64,000 nt of DNA from Iningainema tapete BLCC-T55 (GCF_014698965.1 NZ_JACXAE010000078.1:1-64000), one strand, 5' to 3'. Shown: positions 33,035 through 44,602, counted from the first letter of the stretch. A program made the numbers and translations. Notes: generated by a model not told the origin, from the letters alone.

Positions 33035-36000
33035 TTAAAAAGGATGTGGTTTGGCAATACCTTCACCTTGGGCAAAATCTACTCCAATTGAGGTGATTTT
33101 TTCTAAGATATCTTGATTCTCTACAAATTCGGCAATAGTTTGAATGCCCATCACATGTCCAATTTGATTGATGGCTTCTACCATTGCCAAATCAATCGGC
33201 TCCTCAACAATATGCTTCACAAAACTGCCATCTATCTTGAGATAATCTACTGGCAAATTTTTGAGATAGCTAAAAGAAGACATACCACTGCCAAAATCGT
33301 CTAGGGCGAAACGACAACCAAGTTCTTTAAGTGAGCGAATCATTGTAGCAGCTTTTCCTAAGTTGGCGATCGCAAAAGTCTCGGTAATTTCAAAGCAAAT
33401 AATTCCTGCGGGAATTTGGTGTAACGTTAACTGTTCGCGTAAAAAGTCCGTAAATTGCTCATCGTTGATACTAGCACCAGAAAGGTTGACAGCATACAAA
33501 CAATTATAATTACCGTCTTGCTCAACACATGCAGCTAATTCTTCTCCTCTTTGTTGTCTCAAATTAGTAAAGAGCGTGCTAATTACCCAACGATCAATTG
33601 CTTGCATCAGATTGTAGCGTTCCGCAGCGGGAATAAAAGCCATTGGCGACACTACATTGTTCTTGTCATCAATTAGACGTAGGAGGATTTCATAATATTT
33701 TAGATTAGGCTGTGTTGGTTTGGTGGAAACAATTGGTTGGTAATAAAGGCAAAAACGATTTTCTTCTAAAGCTTGAGTAATTCTAGATACCCATTGAATT
33801 TCACCTTGAGTTTGAGCCAACTCACTATCATCAGCTTGATAAATATGTACGCGATTACGTCCTTTGTTTTTTGCCAAGTAACAAGCTGTATCAGCAGCAC
33901 TTAATGCATCTTTCGTACTATGCATGTCTGCATTGAGTAGAACTAATCCAATACTGACACCAATCTTAAAAGTTTTCTCCTGCCAAACAAAACGAAATTG
34001 TTGAATACTCTGCAACAGCTTATTAGCAATTCGCAATGCCGGTTCTAAAGGGCAATCTTCCAGCAAGATACCAAATTCATCTCCGCCTAAACGTGCTATT
34101 GTATCTGTTGAACGTACTAAGCTAGGAAATAATGTGATAATTTGGCACAATAGTTCATCACCTGCAATATGACCGCAAGTATCGTTAACAATTTTAAATC
34201 GATCTAAATCTAGATATAACAATGCATGTTGTTGCTCATGTGTTTTGGCGCTGTCTAATGCCCCATCTAAACGATTTTCAAATTCGCGGCGATTGAACAA
34301 TCCAGTCAAAGCATCGTGACTTGCCTGCCAAGATAATTGCCTTGCCATATTGCGTGTATGAGAAACATCTTGAAACACCATCACAGCACCTACAATTTTA
34401 CCGTCTTTAGCGCGAATTGGTGCGACGGAGTCATCAATAGCAACTTCATTACCATTACGAGTAATTAGGATACTGTCTTTGGCAAGAGCAACAATACTGC
34501 CAGAACCTAGAGCTTTTTCTACAGGATTTTCTACAGGTTCGCGAGTAGTTTCGTTAAGTACTCTAAATATCTCTCCTACTGGCATTCCTTCGACATCTGT
34601 AATATTCCAACCTAAAAGTTCTTCTGCTACTGGGTTGAGATATGTGATTTGCCCAGATGCATCAGTTGTAATTACGGCATCTCCAATCGATTGCAACGTC
34701 ACAAAAGCTAATTCTTTGGCAAGTTCTTTTTCGTCCAACAGCGCTTGTTCTAAAGTAATTCGCTCGGTGATGTCAACAGCCATGCCGCCAACTAACTGTC
34801 GTCCTTCACGATCCTTAAAAGGGAACTTGAAAGATAACCAGTATTTAAGACTTCCATCTGGTAAGGGAGTTGTTTCAACAAACTCTACAGTTTTGCCTGT
34901 AGACAAGACATTTTTATCATTTTCACGTAGTTGTTTTGCCGTTGCTTCTGGTAAAAAATAGAAATCCGTTTTTCCTAGCAAATTAGCCAGTTTGATGTTA
35001 AAGTTGTCTTCTAAAGTATTATTGATATAAACGTAACGTCCTTCAGCATCTTTCATAAAAGCTACAGCAGGGGTGTTATTCATAAAAGCTTGGAAACGCT
35101 CTTCACTTTCCCGCAATGCAGCTTCCACCTGGCAGCGTAAAATGAATTGACCAATCTGACTACCAATTAAAGTCATCATTGTTAACAAATCTGACTGAAC
35201 TGCTTGAATTTCACAGCTAAAAAAAGTCATCACTCCTTTGATTTCATTTCCGCAAAAGATCGGAAAACCAAAAGCACCATGCAAATTATTAATCGCTGCA
35301 CTTTCTTTACGCAGAAAATTCCAGTCATGAACAACGTCATTAATCCAAGCTGGTTCACCACTAGCCCAGACTCTACCTGGTAATCCCACACCTGGTGAAA
35401 ATGCAATCTGCTGAGATACTAATTTAAACTCTGAGAAATTACCCTCTGGTGTATACCAACTGTAATTTATTCGCAGCACGTTAGCTTGCTGATCCACAGT
35501 CCAGAATTCGCCTATTTCCCACTTTAAACTAGAACAGATAGCAGATAAAATTCTTGTTGTTGCTGACTCTAGAGTGGTTGACGAGGCAAGGATACGTGTC
35601 GTAGTATGTTCCACTTTTTGAAGCTGTTCGGTTCGCTTACGCTGTGTAATGTCTCTACCAATATAAACAAAGTTTTCTAAACCTTTGATTTCAGTTTGAA
35701 TTACAGAACCAGAGAAGGCTACAATCAGCTTTTTTCCTGATTTAGTTTGACAAACAACTTCATAATCCTGCAAAAATTTATTATTTGATAGCGGATTGTG
35801 CTGTTGAGATTGTAGTAAGAAATTTCTATCATCAATCAGCATTGATATTGGCTGATTTATTAATTCCTCTTGGTCATACTCAAATAAATCAATTGTTGCT
35901 TGATTTACTGTTATGATATTTCCGGATGGTGTTGTAACAAACAAGGCATCTACTATGGAAATAAGCATTTTATCTACATAATTTCGAGAGGCAGTTAATG

Positions 36001-36121
36001 CCTTCAAAAAAGTATTCATTTGACTATTTCTCTGTAATAATCTTTGTTTTAATGCTTCTGCTGTACTATCTTTTGACTCTGTGAACTGTTTGGTTAAATT
36101 TTTGCCAATAATAGTATTCAT
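33035..36121 (-). CDS. PAS-GAF-PAS-PAS-GGDEF-EAL cyclic-di-GMP signalling protein
   Basis: 1028 residues. PAS 1 about 48-165, GAF about 185-335, PAS 2 about 340-455, PAS 3 about 465-590, GGDEF about 600-765 with intact RLGGDEF (677-683), EAL about 780-1028. The EAL signature is EIL at 811-813 (…YYEILLRL), followed by [14 protein letters not shown] and DYLKIDGSF; the Glu is retained so phosphodiesterase activity is possible. No membrane segment, so it is a cytoplasmic sensor. It may be in the same transcript as the histidine kinase and regulator downstream. Confidence 0.93.
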   Translation of the reverse strand: MNTIIGKNLTKQFTESKDSTAEALKQRLLQRNSQMNTFLKALTASRNYVDKMLISIVDALFVTTPSGNIITVNQATIDLFEYDQEELINQPISMLIDDRNFLLQSQQHNPLSNNKFLQDYEVVCQTKSGKKLIVAFSGSVIQTEIKGLENFVYIGRDITQRKRTEQLQKVEHTTTRILASSTTLESATTRILSAICSSLKWEIGEFWTVDQQANVLRINYSWYTPEGNFSEFKLVSQQIAFSPGVGLPGRVWASGEPAWINDVVHDWNFLRKESAAINNLHGAFGFPIFCGNEIKGVMTFFSCEIQAVQSDLLTMMTLIGSQIGQFILRCQVEAALRESEERFQAFMNNTPAVAFMKDAEGRYVYINNTLEDNFNIKLANLLGKTDFYFLPEATAKQLRENDKNVLSTGKTVEFVETTPLPDGSLKYWLSFKFPFKDREGRQLVGGMAVDITERITLEQALLDEKELAKELAFVTLQSIGDAVITTDASGQITYLNPVAEELLGWNITDVEGMPVGEIFRVLNETTREPVENPVEKALGSGSIVALAKDSILITRNGNEVAIDDSVAPIRAKDGKIVGAVMVFQDVSHTRNMARQLSWQASHDALTGLFNRREFENRLDGALDSAKTHEQQHALLYLDLDRFKIVNDTCGHIAGDELLCQIITLFPSLVRSTDTIARLGGDEFGILLEDCPLEPALRIANKLLQSIQQFRFVWQEKTFKIGVSIGLVLLNADMHSTKDALSAADTACYLAKNKGRNRVHIYQADDSELAQTQGEIQWVSRITQALEENRFCLYYQPIVSTKPTQPNLKYYEILLRLIDDKNNVVSPMAFIPAAERYNLMQAIDRWVISTLFTNLRQQRGEELAACVEQDGNYNCLYAVNLSGASINDEQFTDFLREQLTLHQIPAGIICFEITETFAIANLGKAATMIRSLKELGCRFALDDFGSGMSSFSYLKNLPVDYLKIDGSFVKHIVEEPIDLAMVEAINQIGHVMGIQTIAEFVENQDILEKITSIGVDFAQGEGIAKPHPF

Positions 36122-36421
36122 GAATAAACGTAAAAATACTGTACTGAAGAATCATCGAAAATTTGATCAACATTATATTTCTCAACATTTATAAACTTTA
36201 CCAAATTTTTAATTGATTGTCTTGAGTATAAAGCTTTGTTATACTTAAGTAAATTCACTGAGACAAGAATTAGCATCGGATGAAAATTAAGTAAATATAC
36301 TGCTACAGTTGAGAAACCATGACAAAAGTCATAGTGTATTTGTGACTTTCTCCGCATACACTTGTTAAGTAAGAATTTCTATGATGGTGACATCAAGCAG
36401 GAGAAAGTAACGAGGTCATTA

Positions 36422-36871
36422 ATGAAACTCAAAAATGTATCACTCATTGTAGGAGCGATCGCCCTCAGTTTAACTGCCACCATCCCAGCAGTAAACGCAC
36501 AAACGACCTCTTCATCCTTAGTGGCACAAGCCCCTCCACAAAAAGGTCAATTCGAGCAGCGTCTAGGACTTACAGATACACAAAAATCACAAATTGCGTC
36601 CATTCGTCGCAATAGCCGTGCAGAAATGGAAAAGATTCTTACCGCAGAACAACGGGAACAGATTCAAACCGCTATGCAAAATCGTCAGCGTGGTGGTAAA
36701 CGTGCTTTTTCTTCTCTAAATTTGACTGAAGAACAGAAAACGAGAATGCGGGAAATTAAGCAGTCAGAGAAACAACAAATTGAGGCACTTTTGACTGATG
36801 AACAAAAGCAGCAATGGCAGAAAATTCGGGAAGAGAAACGGGCGCGTCGTCAGCAACGTAATCCTGGATAG
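36422..36871 (+). CDS. Spy/CpxP-like periplasmic protein (LTxxQ motifs)
   Basis: 149 residues from ATG 36422 (GAGGT just upstream). A signal peptide ends after …ATIPAVNA. The mature part is helical and highly charged with repeated LTxxQ-type motifs (LGLTDTQKSQI, LTAEQREQI, LNLTEEQKTR, LTDEQKQQW), as in Spy/CpxP chaperones. It probably functions as a periplasmic chaperone or metal-stress protein. The C-terminus is Arg-rich (REEKRARRQQRNPG). Confidence 0.83.
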   Translation: MKLKNVSLIVGAIALSLTATIPAVNAQTTSSSLVAQAPPQKGQFEQRLGLTDTQKSQIASIRRNSRAEMEKILTAEQREQIQTAMQNRQRGGKRAFSSLNLTEEQKTRMREIKQSEKQQIEALLTDEQKQQWQKIREEKRARRQQRNPG

Positions 36872-36980
36872 GTAGGGGCTATCGACTGTACCCTACGAAA
36901 AAGCTCTTACACTCAACTTTTCAGTTTGTCTGGTTCCGATTTAAGGTGGGCATCATGCTCCGCCCACCTTTTTCTTCAAA

Positions 36981-37394
36981 TTAAACTAATCCACCTGCAG
37001 CTTGGAACCGAGCGCGGGCGCGTTTGTATGTTTGGGTTGCTTGGATTTGTCCAAGACGATCGCCTTGTGTAACTTGATTTAGACGAGTTTGTGCTTGATT
37101 AAAAGCACTACGAGCTTCATCAAGGTTAATTTTGTCGCCGCGTTCAGCACTGTTAACCAAAATTGTCACTTCATCTTGATCAACTTCAGCAAAACCACCC
37201 AATACTGCGATCGCTAACCAATCTTGATTTTTATTGGAACGTACTCGCATTACACCCGTATCCAGAGCTGTTAGTAGTGGCGCGTGTCCACTCAGGATAC
37301 CTAGTTGACCGGTAGTGCTGGGTAGAACTACCTCTTCAGCTTCAGCATCCCACACTGTTTTATCTGGGGAAATTACACGAACAGTTAATGTCAT
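36981..37394 (-). CDS. atpC: ATP synthase F1 subunit epsilon
   Basis: 137 residues: [49 protein letters not shown] is the conserved beta-sandwich of the epsilon subunit; the C-terminal half is the helical hairpin ([14 protein letters not shown]…RARFQAAGG) that regulates ATP hydrolysis. It directly follows the beta gene, as in all cyanobacteria (named atpE there, after the chloroplast system). 81 bp of tandem repeats separate the two. Confidence 0.97.
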   Translation of the reverse strand: MTLTVRVISPDKTVWDAEAEEVVLPSTTGQLGILSGHAPLLTALDTGVMRVRSNKNQDWLAIAVLGGFAEVDQDEVTILVNSAERGDKINLDEARSAFNQAQTRLNQVTQGDRLGQIQATQTYKRARARFQAAGGLV

Positions 37395-37475
37395 TTGTCA
37401 GTTGTCCTTTGTCATTTGTCAAAAGTCATTTGTCAAAAGTCCTTAATCCAAGGACTAAGGACTAAGGACTAAGGA
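37395..37475. repeat. Short tandem repeats between the ATP synthase genes
   Basis: The intercistronic region is built of GTCATTTGTCAAAA direct repeats (about 37398-37440) and four copies of the heptamer AGGACTA (37450-37478). Heptanucleotide repeats of this kind are a hallmark of heterocystous cyanobacteria. Confidence 0.85.
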
Positions 37476-38939
<1,464 letters not shown>

Positions 38940-39111
38940 TCAAGCTATATTTCAGATAAGGTCGAATGAGACTTGAGATTAAGCTATGTCATTTTCAAGA
39001 TTAGCACTGAAATAACCCACTTTTCGGCTTAAATTTATCCTTAAGACTGAGGGTTGTTATGGAAAAATAGATTAATGTCTATTTTTGTTGGGTAAAGTTA
39101 AAATAAAAAAT

Positions 39112-39137
39112 GCCGTATCTGTGGTGGCAGACACGGC
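39112..39137 (-). terminator. Rho-independent terminator of the PEP-CTERM gene
   Basis: GCCGTATCTG…CAGACACGGC stem with one mismatch; on the minus strand it is followed by ATTTTTTATTTT. It sits 30 bp after the stop of the gene at 39165-39836. Confidence 0.85.
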
Positions 39138-39164
39138 TATGTTTATTGTTTGTTAATGAGTGAT

Positions 39165-39836
39165 TTATGCTTTAGCTTGCTGTTTGCGCTTCTGTAAGGA
39201 GGTAACTCCGAAAGCACCTACAGCCAATATACCCAACATAGAAGCGGGTTCGGGGACAGCAGCGACAGAGGATAGTTTAACATTGTCAACCGCCAGTGTT
39301 GGCGACGCAGCAGTATCCAGCGCATTTACAACACCAAAGCCAACGGTGTATGTTCCTGCTTTATCAAAGGTATATGATGTTTTAGATGCAGTTTGTCCGT
39401 AATTTCCAACTTGGAACACGTCGGCAAGTTTAGAGCCGATGGAACCAATCGTGAAGAAGGAGAAATCGTTATATGGGGCATAATCATTTGCTTGGAATAG
39501 CCAATCAAAGCTCAAAGTATCTCCCGCATTTGCTGTAATCGTTTGTTTGATGGCAGAACCATTTGTGGCATTAATATTGTTAAGAGCATCTAATGTTCCT
39601 ACACTTAATCCTAAAAATGTTTCTAGCTCTGTATCGCTAACTCCACTAGCTGAGAGTGAAACTCCTCCATTTTCAATGGAAGCGCTACCTATCGTTCCCC
39701 ATCCATTTAAATTACCACTCTCAAAATCACCATTGACAATTCCGGCATATGATGGAGCAGCACCTGCAAAACTAATCACGCTTAGAGCGCCGACGAATGC
39801 AATTGTTGAACGCTTAACAAAGTTTGAGATACCCAT
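39165..39836 (-). CDS. PEP-CTERM secreted protein
   Basis: 223 residues from ATG 39836 (GGAGAAG 9-11 nt upstream). Signal peptide …SFAGAAPSYA, a jelly-roll/lectin-like body (NGDFESGNLNGWGT, a choice-of-anchor or DUF642-like start) and a C-terminal sorting signal VPEPASMLGILAVGAFGVTSLQKRKQQ with Pro-Glu-Pro, membrane helix and basic tail. PEP-CTERM proteins are processed by exosortase and released to the outer surface. A longer frame to 39950 covers promoter sequence and is rejected. Confidence 0.9.
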   Translation of the reverse strand: MGISNFVKRSTIAFVGALSVISFAGAAPSYAGIVNGDFESGNLNGWGTIGSASIENGGVSLSASGVSDTELETFLGLSVGTLDALNNINATNGSAIKQTITANAGDTLSFDWLFQANDYAPYNDFSFFTIGSIGSKLADVFQVGNYGQTASKTSYTFDKAGTYTVGFGVVNALDTAASPTLAVDNVKLSSVAAVPEPASMLGILAVGAFGVTSLQKRKQQAKA

Positions 39837-40033
39837 AAAACAGTCTTCTCCAAAAAGGTGATATGCTAAAAGTGATGACAGTTGTGAATGCGATCGCACT
39901 CGATTGGTTGCGATTATTGGTGTGTTTAACCAGTCGCAGCCTAGACGCACAGCGTCTTGTCGTGAGACATCGCATACAAAAAGTGTTGTGAAAAATGACT
40001 AATAGCTTTTTATTAGCATTTTCATTCTTCAGA

Positions 40034-40071
40034 CAGATGCGAGATGTTTATCTTGGTGCATCTCGCATCTG
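40034..40071. repeat. Palindrome between two PEP-CTERM genes
   Basis: CAGATGCGAGATG (40034-40046) and CATCTCGCATCTG (40059-40071), perfect 13-bp stem, 12-bp loop. The 39837-40301 region has no gene; it holds this hairpin, another at 40228-40262 and promoter sequence for the gene at 39836. Confidence 0.8.
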
Positions 40072-40227
40072 CTCCTATACCTAAAAGCATAGTTTTGAAT
40101 TTATTTGTCCGCCAGAGTTTATTGCTGAATTCACACAATAATTACAATCTCAACTAGAATAAATCCCAGGGCAAATCTAAGATACAAGCGAGTTTTGAAT
40201 AGAAATATCAGCTAAATACAAAGAATA

Positions 40228-40262
40228 AAATCTGGGTAAATTACTTAATATATCCCAGATTT
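40228..40262 (-). terminator. Likely terminator of the second PEP-CTERM gene
   Basis: AAATCTGGG (40228-40236) pairs with CCCAGATTT (40254-40262) 40 bp after the stop codon of the PEP-CTERM gene at 40302-40985; the arm itself ends in T residues on the minus strand. Confidence 0.6.
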
Positions 40263-40301
40263 ATTGGTTATATTTTTTACTACCGACAATTAAAGCACTA
40301 T

Positions 40302-40985
40302 CTATACCATTGCTTTTCTTCTCATGACAACACCAGCACCTACTACAAGTAAACCCAAAATTGTAGTAGGTTCGGGTACAGATTTAGGCGCTTCATCTAT
40401 ACGGAAATAGGCTGCACCTGCGCCAAAGGGACTAACACTGGGAGTAATTGTAATCGAGTGCAATCCTGCGGCTAGATTAAATACTCCTTTACTTGACGCT
40501 GGATTAGCAAAGCAGGTTTCAGGATTATCACCACAAGTTTCGTCAGTTGGGATAACAACAGAAGTGCTACCAATTAAATTACCAAAGTCGAATACATCAT
40601 ATATATCGCCTTGTCTAAAGGCATCTGTTACTGTTAATATAGCCCCAGCTTCAGGAGCAATAAATTCCCAAGCAGGCGCACCGACAAACACTGAATTTCC
40701 TGCTTGACTTGGTGCACAACCTAAACCAAGAGAATCAGTTGGTGCGCAACCTCTTGCTGGTATACCCGCTTCTGTGAAGCTAAATTCATACCAAGCTCCG
40801 CCCAAGTTAAGTGTTGGTGGCGTTAATGGTTCACTTGGCGCAGAAAATGCTCTGACTCGAGAATTTGAATTTCTAATTGGACTGATACCATTTGTGTTAG
40901 CATGGGCTGTACCAGTTGTTCCCATAGTGAAAAATGCCGTTCCGGCGATCGCCACGAATAATTTCATTACACTAGAAAAAATCAT
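40302..40985 (-). CDS. PEP-CTERM secreted protein
   Basis: 227 residues. Signal peptide MKLFVAIAGTAFFTMGTTGTAHA, body with two Cys pairs (GCAPTDSLGLGC, CGDNPETC) and a C-terminal VPEPTTILGLLVVGAGVVMRRK sorting signal. Start M1 or Met7 both possible. It is unrelated in its body to the neighbouring PEP-CTERM protein. Surface localisation is inferred from the sorting signal. Confidence 0.88.
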   Translation of the reverse strand: MIFSSVMKLFVAIAGTAFFTMGTTGTAHANTNGISPIRNSNSRVRAFSAPSEPLTPPTLNLGGAWYEFSFTEAGIPARGCAPTDSLGLGCAPSQAGNSVFVGAPAWEFIAPEAGAILTVTDAFRQGDIYDVFDFGNLIGSTSVVIPTDETCGDNPETCFANPASSKGVFNLAAGLHSITITPSVSPFGAGAAYFRIDEAPKSVPEPTTILGLLVVGAGVVMRRKAMV

Positions 40986-41040
40986 AAAAGCTCTTCCTTT
41001 ATAAAGGTTTCCTAAAGTAATAGAAGGTGTTTATCAGTAT

Positions 41041-41439
41041 TTTCCACACTATTACATTATGCAGCTTACTGCTTGACATACTTGTTTGCCCATTCTTTAT
41101 ACACAGGTTCATAGAATAATTACATATTAACTTTAGATTAAAAAGTAGCTTGAATTAAGACAGTTAAAGACTTTCTTCGCAATGAGCTAACAATTTTTTA
41201 TAAAGACTTGATAAAAGTATGCGTTTTCTTAATGTAGAATTTACATAGATGTAATTTAAGCAACATATTGCCGGAGAACAAAATGCTGTGGCGAAGAATA
41301 GCCGACGATAATTTAATACTCTACACAGATGATATGCTACAAGAAGATAAGTATATTCTGACGGGAGTAGTTGATTTGTGAAACCAATATGCGTGAATGG
41401 ATGGAAAATATATTTCCATCCATTATTTGGTCAACAATA
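41041..41439. other. Intergenic region
   Basis: About 400 bp of AT-rich DNA between the PEP-CTERM gene and the patatin-like pseudogene. Apart from a possible 32-codon small open frame (41283-41381) nothing is recognised. Confidence 0.5.
41283..41381 (+). CDS. Possible small protein, 32 residues
   Basis: ATG 41283 is preceded by GGAG 6-7 nt upstream and begins MLWRRIADDNLILYTDD, ending …LTGVVDL. It is acidic and not similar to anything I recognise. It could be a real small protein, a remnant, or chance. Confidence 0.3.
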   Translation: MLWRRIADDNLILYTDDMLQEDKYILTGVVDL

Positions 41440-42355
41440 TCAACAGTTACCTAACCGAGTTACTGAACTGAGGAAAAATTTATTAGATGATGAATATGCA
41501 AATTCTTTGCCTTTCTCAATTCCATGTTGATAAACACCAAGTAGTCCGTCTTCTGTTGCATCGGTAAAATTGACTCCAAATTCTTTGGGATCTACATCCG
41601 GTTTAATAATGTGAATATCCACTCCTTTGTAACTTTCAGGAATAATCTCTAGCTGAAACATATCCCCATAGAGGGTTCCTGGTTCGTTGGCGATCGCTAT
41701 CACTTTCTTATATCCCATCTCTACCATTTCTATAGCTGGACACAAACAAGTGTAAGAAGCATCAATGTATGGCTTTCCACCTATCCAAGCTGGAATATCC
41801 CAAGCGTGAAGCATTCGGGAAGATGCATAAGCGACTTCATCAAAGTTATTGCTATGAAGATGCAATTCACTTTTGGGGTTGCTGGTGCTAAATAAAGCTA
41901 GCTGCAAATGCTCCATAACCCAACTGCGATCTTTTTTCCCCGCAGATACTAATAAGCGTCGCCCTAAACGTCTCGCTTTTTCACTTTGAGTCTCGCTTGC
42001 TGCTTCTGGAGTTGTTACCGCACTAGTAGCAATAAAATATTCAGGTGTTTCTGTGCCAAACAGTAGCTCTTTTGGTGGACTAAAATGTGCAATTCCCCCA
42101 AGTACCATTTTGCTCATCCCCACATCAGGTTGCTTGAGAAATTGTAAGCCTGCTAACCAGTAGTCTAGACCTAACTCAGATGCTTTACCAATGGTAGCCC
42201 AACCAGCGGGTATAACTGAGGCAGAAGCAGCAGCATAGGCATCTGCTCTGATTCCTGCTGTTTCTAAGGCACTTAAAACACCATGAGCGGTCATCACCTT
42301 TGAAACTTCCTGATGCACAGGCGATCGCTAATAACTTACTATTTTCGTTCGACAT
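41440..42355 (-). pseudogene. Patatin-like phospholipase, frameshifted near the 5' end
   Basis: The body (HGVLSALETAGIRADAYAAASASVIP … PYIDASYTCLCPAIEMVEMGYKKVIAI) has patatin layout: N-terminal glycine loop, serine elbow, late Asp. The natural start seems to be ATG 42355 (TAGGAAAA upstream), giving MSNENSKLLAIACASGSFKG, but the frame must change at about 42297-42303 to join VMTAHGVLSALE. In the elbow GxSxG is degenerated to AASAS, and the Asp motif is DAS instead of DG[GA]. Inactive enzyme or sequencing error at one or two bases. Downstream of the two GST genes. Confidence 0.65.
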
Positions 42356-42366
42356 AAATTTTCCTA

Positions 42367-43029
42367 CTAAGGATGATTTTCTCGGTTCAACTTCCGCTTA
42401 CGCAGCTTAATCAAAACTCGCTTAAATTGTTCAAATTCTTCTGCGCTCAATTCTGTCTTACGCCATACATCTCGTTGCATCAGACGCTCAAACCAATCAT
42501 TCAGCTTGGGATAACTATTGAAATTGACTCCCAATTTAGGTAATAAAGATACATCTGTTCCGGCAACAATATCTGCTAAAGATAAATGTTCGCCGCCAAA
42601 ATAAGAATTATTTCCCAAAGTAGCAGTGAAAAATTTTAGTACTTCATCTACATGCTGCTTTGCTTGGAAATATTGTGGTGAGTCTTCACTTTCAAAAAGT
42701 AAAGCAATCACTTTTGGAAGTAATTCGTTTGTAGACACCATTTGTACCATCCGAACCGTTGCCAACGCCTGAGTTTCTTTAGGTAATAGCGCTGGGGTAG
42801 GATATTTAGTTTCTAAATAGTCTAAAATTGCCAAAGACTCTAACAGCCGAAAACCATCATCAACTATTACTGGAACGTGATGAAACGGGTTAATTGCCAA
42901 AAACTCTGGTTGCAATTGATCGCCATCTAAGCTCATCAAAATCGGCTCAAATGGAATCTCTTTTTCTAATAAGGTTCGCCACACACGACGAGCCATAGGC
43001 GAACGGGGATTGTAGTAAAACTTCAACAC
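42367..43029 (-). CDS. Glutathione S-transferase 2
   Basis: About 220 residues starting GTG 43029, with AGGAGG 9 nt upstream; an extension to 43170 would cross the operator and is rejected. N-terminal thioredoxin fold (LKFYYNPRSPMARRVWRTLLE, NPFHHVPVIVDDGFRLLESLAILDYL with the cis-Pro and ES-glutathione motif) and an all-helical C-domain (LSLADIVAGTD). Preceded by a perfect 16-bp operator at 43051-43066. Probably detoxifies electrophiles. Confidence 0.87.
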   Translation of the reverse strand: MLKFYYNPRSPMARRVWRTLLEKEIPFEPILMSLDGDQLQPEFLAINPFHHVPVIVDDGFRLLESLAILDYLETKYPTPALLPKETQALATVRMVQMVSTNELLPKVIALLFESEDSPQYFQAKQHVDEVLKFFTATLGNNSYFGGEHLSLADIVAGTDVSLLPKLGVNFNSYPKLNDWFERLMQRDVWRKTELSAEEFEQFKRVLIKLRKRKLNRENHP

Positions 43030-43050
43030 GCAAAATTCCTCCTGATAAAT

Positions 43051-43066
43051 CAGACCAATTGGTCTG
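43051..43066. promoter_or_regulatory. TetR operator upstream of GST 2
   Basis: CAGACCAATTGGTCTG is a perfect 16-bp palindrome 22 bp upstream of the GST 2 start. Related sites precede GST 1 (43889) and the tetR gene (44556). Confidence 0.75.
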
Positions 43067-43102
43067 TTAATGAATAAAAAATTTTCCCTTTCAAGGCTAT
43101 TT

Positions 43103-43861
43103 TTAATCTCTGTGTCTATCACGATACAAACGCAGTACGTATGCCCCTGCTGGGGTTTCTCGAAAAGCATTAATCTCAGCTACCATTTTGGGTGGTAACT
43201 CTTGTAAGTTGGTACGTCCAGAAGGATGTTCTGGCGGTGCAACAGCAGGAGCAGCCAGTGCCGCAAAGGTAATATCAGCAGCAGACAAACTATCTCCAAC
43301 CAAGTAAGCACGTCCATCAGCTAAAATTTCATCAACTTGAGCAAATATGCTCTTGATTTGTTCGTATGCTTGTGCAGCAGACTCAGGCGTGATGTTGAAC
43401 CTATTTCGTAACATAGAGCGCACTGTGGGAAAAACTATGGGAAAAAATGCTCGCTCAAAAAAGGGTACACCTTTACACCATGATTGTTGGATTAATTTGG
43501 AGTTATTCATGATGTGAAAATAACCCCATTGGCGTGTTGCAGGTGCAAGCTGCTCGTCGAATAATTCTTCTAGTTCTTCTACTTTTTGGCGTAATTTAGG
43601 ATCGATGGGGTAAAGTTTGGCGTTGGCAGGAGCAATGTCGTCTAGGTATTTCAAAATATCAGTAGAATCGGTGAAAGTACCAGCTTCCGTAATCAAAACA
43701 GGAGTCAATTTTCCGCCTACACGACTTGTTGCTAATAGATGAAACGGGGGCATATGTGGTTCTTCCACATAAGGAACTTTCAGTTTTGTTAGCGCCCAGC
43801 GTGCTTTTTCGCAGTAATGGCTGATAGGAATGGTAATGAGACGGAAGGGTTTTTTCTGCAT
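43103..43861 (-). CDS. Glutathione S-transferase 1
   Basis: 252 residues. Thioredoxin-like N-terminus (FRLITIPISHYCEKARWALTKLKV, KLTPVLITEAGTFTDSTDILKYLD) with Cys17 in a SHYCEK context, followed by a helical C-domain (YLVGDSLSAADITFAALAAP). ATG 43861. A TetR operator lies 28 bp upstream. It resembles cyanobacterial GSTs with an alternative catalytic Ser/Cys. Transcribed in the same direction as GST 2; the latter has its own operator. Confidence 0.87.
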   Translation of the reverse strand: MQKKPFRLITIPISHYCEKARWALTKLKVPYVEEPHMPPFHLLATSRVGGKLTPVLITEAGTFTDSTDILKYLDDIAPANAKLYPIDPKLRQKVEELEELFDEQLAPATRQWGYFHIMNNSKLIQQSWCKGVPFFERAFFPIVFPTVRSMLRNRFNITPESAAQAYEQIKSIFAQVDEILADGRAYLVGDSLSAADITFAALAAPAVAPPEHPSGRTNLQELPPKMVAEINAFRETPAGAYVLRLYRDRHRD

Positions 43862-43888
43862 AGGAAAAGAATTGAATTTTGGTTTTTT

Positions 43889-43904
43889 AAAACCAATCGG
43901 TCTG
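43889..43904. promoter_or_regulatory. TetR operator upstream of GST 1
   Basis: AAAACCAATCGGTCTG aligns with the perfect palindrome CAGACCAATTGGTCTG at 13 of 16 positions and lies just upstream of GST 1. Confidence 0.65.
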
Positions 43905-43922
43905 TTTTTTTCACTGAAATCT

Positions 43923-43949
43923 GGAGACGTTCCGCCGGAACGTCTCTAC
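43923..43949. repeat. TAGAGACG palindromic repeat, copy 4, at the tetR stop codon
   Basis: GGAGACGTTCC…GGAACGTCTC with central CGC-type mismatch. On the minus strand GTAGAGACG contains the TAG stop codon of the TetR gene (43946-43948). Confidence 0.8.
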
Positions 43950-44545
43950 AACATTATTTTTCGTAGATTTCCAATGTAATTATTCAAATGGTTGATTACT
44001 CTTTCCATGTGAATTGAATCTCCGTAGAGCTTGCTCATCATCACAGCACCTTCGAGGGTTGCAATTATAATAGTTGCAACTTCATCAGCGTTAACAGTTG
44101 GGCAAATTTCACCCTTTTGTATTCCTTTGTCAATAATTCGACAAATCATGTCGCGCCAGGAGTTCATTGCCTTTTGAGCGCGTTCCTGCAAAGCAGGATG
44201 AGAGTCATCACTTTCCACAGCAGTATTCAACAATGGACATCCTCCCTTGACTGGTGGATGATCTATGTTGCTGCGAAATACGCCAATAATTGCGAATAGA
44301 CGCTCAATTGCATGACGCTTGGATCGCAATACGACTCGATAATGCTGCTGATAGCAGGCGATCGCATAATCAAAAGCTTGTAGCGCTAGCTCATCTTTAT
44401 TTTTAAAGTGATTGTAAATCCCCCCTTTCTGCAATCCCGTTACCCGCATAATGTCGGAAATAGACGAACCAGCATATCCCTGTTTATTGAACAGTTCTGC
44501 TGCTTGTTGGAGAATTTTTTCTTTTGTTTGTTCGCCTTTAGACAT
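43946..44545 (-). CDS. TetR-family regulator of the GST genes
   Basis: 199 residues from ATG 44545. HTH SSISDIMRVTGLQKGGIYNHFKNKDEL is classic TetR; the C-domain resembles regulators of xenobiotic-response genes (TetR_C_11-like). The palindromes before this gene and before both GSTs share the ACCAAT/ATTGGT core, giving a three-promoter regulon with autoregulation (inference from sites). The frame extension to 44602 would start inside the operator and is rejected. Confidence 0.9.
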   Translation of the reverse strand: MSKGEQTKEKILQQAAELFNKQGYAGSSISDIMRVTGLQKGGIYNHFKNKDELALQAFDYAIACYQQHYRVVLRSKRHAIERLFAIIGVFRSNIDHPPVKGGCPLLNTAVESDDSHPALQERAQKAMNSWRDMICRIIDKGIQKGEICPTVNADEVATIIIATLEGAVMMSKLYGDSIHMERVINHLNNYIGNLRKIML

Positions 44546-44555
44546 TAATCCGTTT

Positions 44556-44571
44556 CCGACCGATTGGTTTG
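44556..44571. promoter_or_regulatory. TetR operator upstream of the tetR gene
   Basis: CCGACCGATTGGTTTG, imperfect copy of CAGACCAATTGGTCTG, 11 bp before the tetR start. Consistent with autoregulation. Confidence 0.62.
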
Positions 44572-44602
44572 AATCGTAACTGTAAGAGCAGCTAAAAGTC
44601 AA

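Noticed and set aside
39837-39950. Upstream extension of the PEP-CTERM gene
   Set aside because: It would place the signal peptide internally; GGAGAAG before 39836 fits better.
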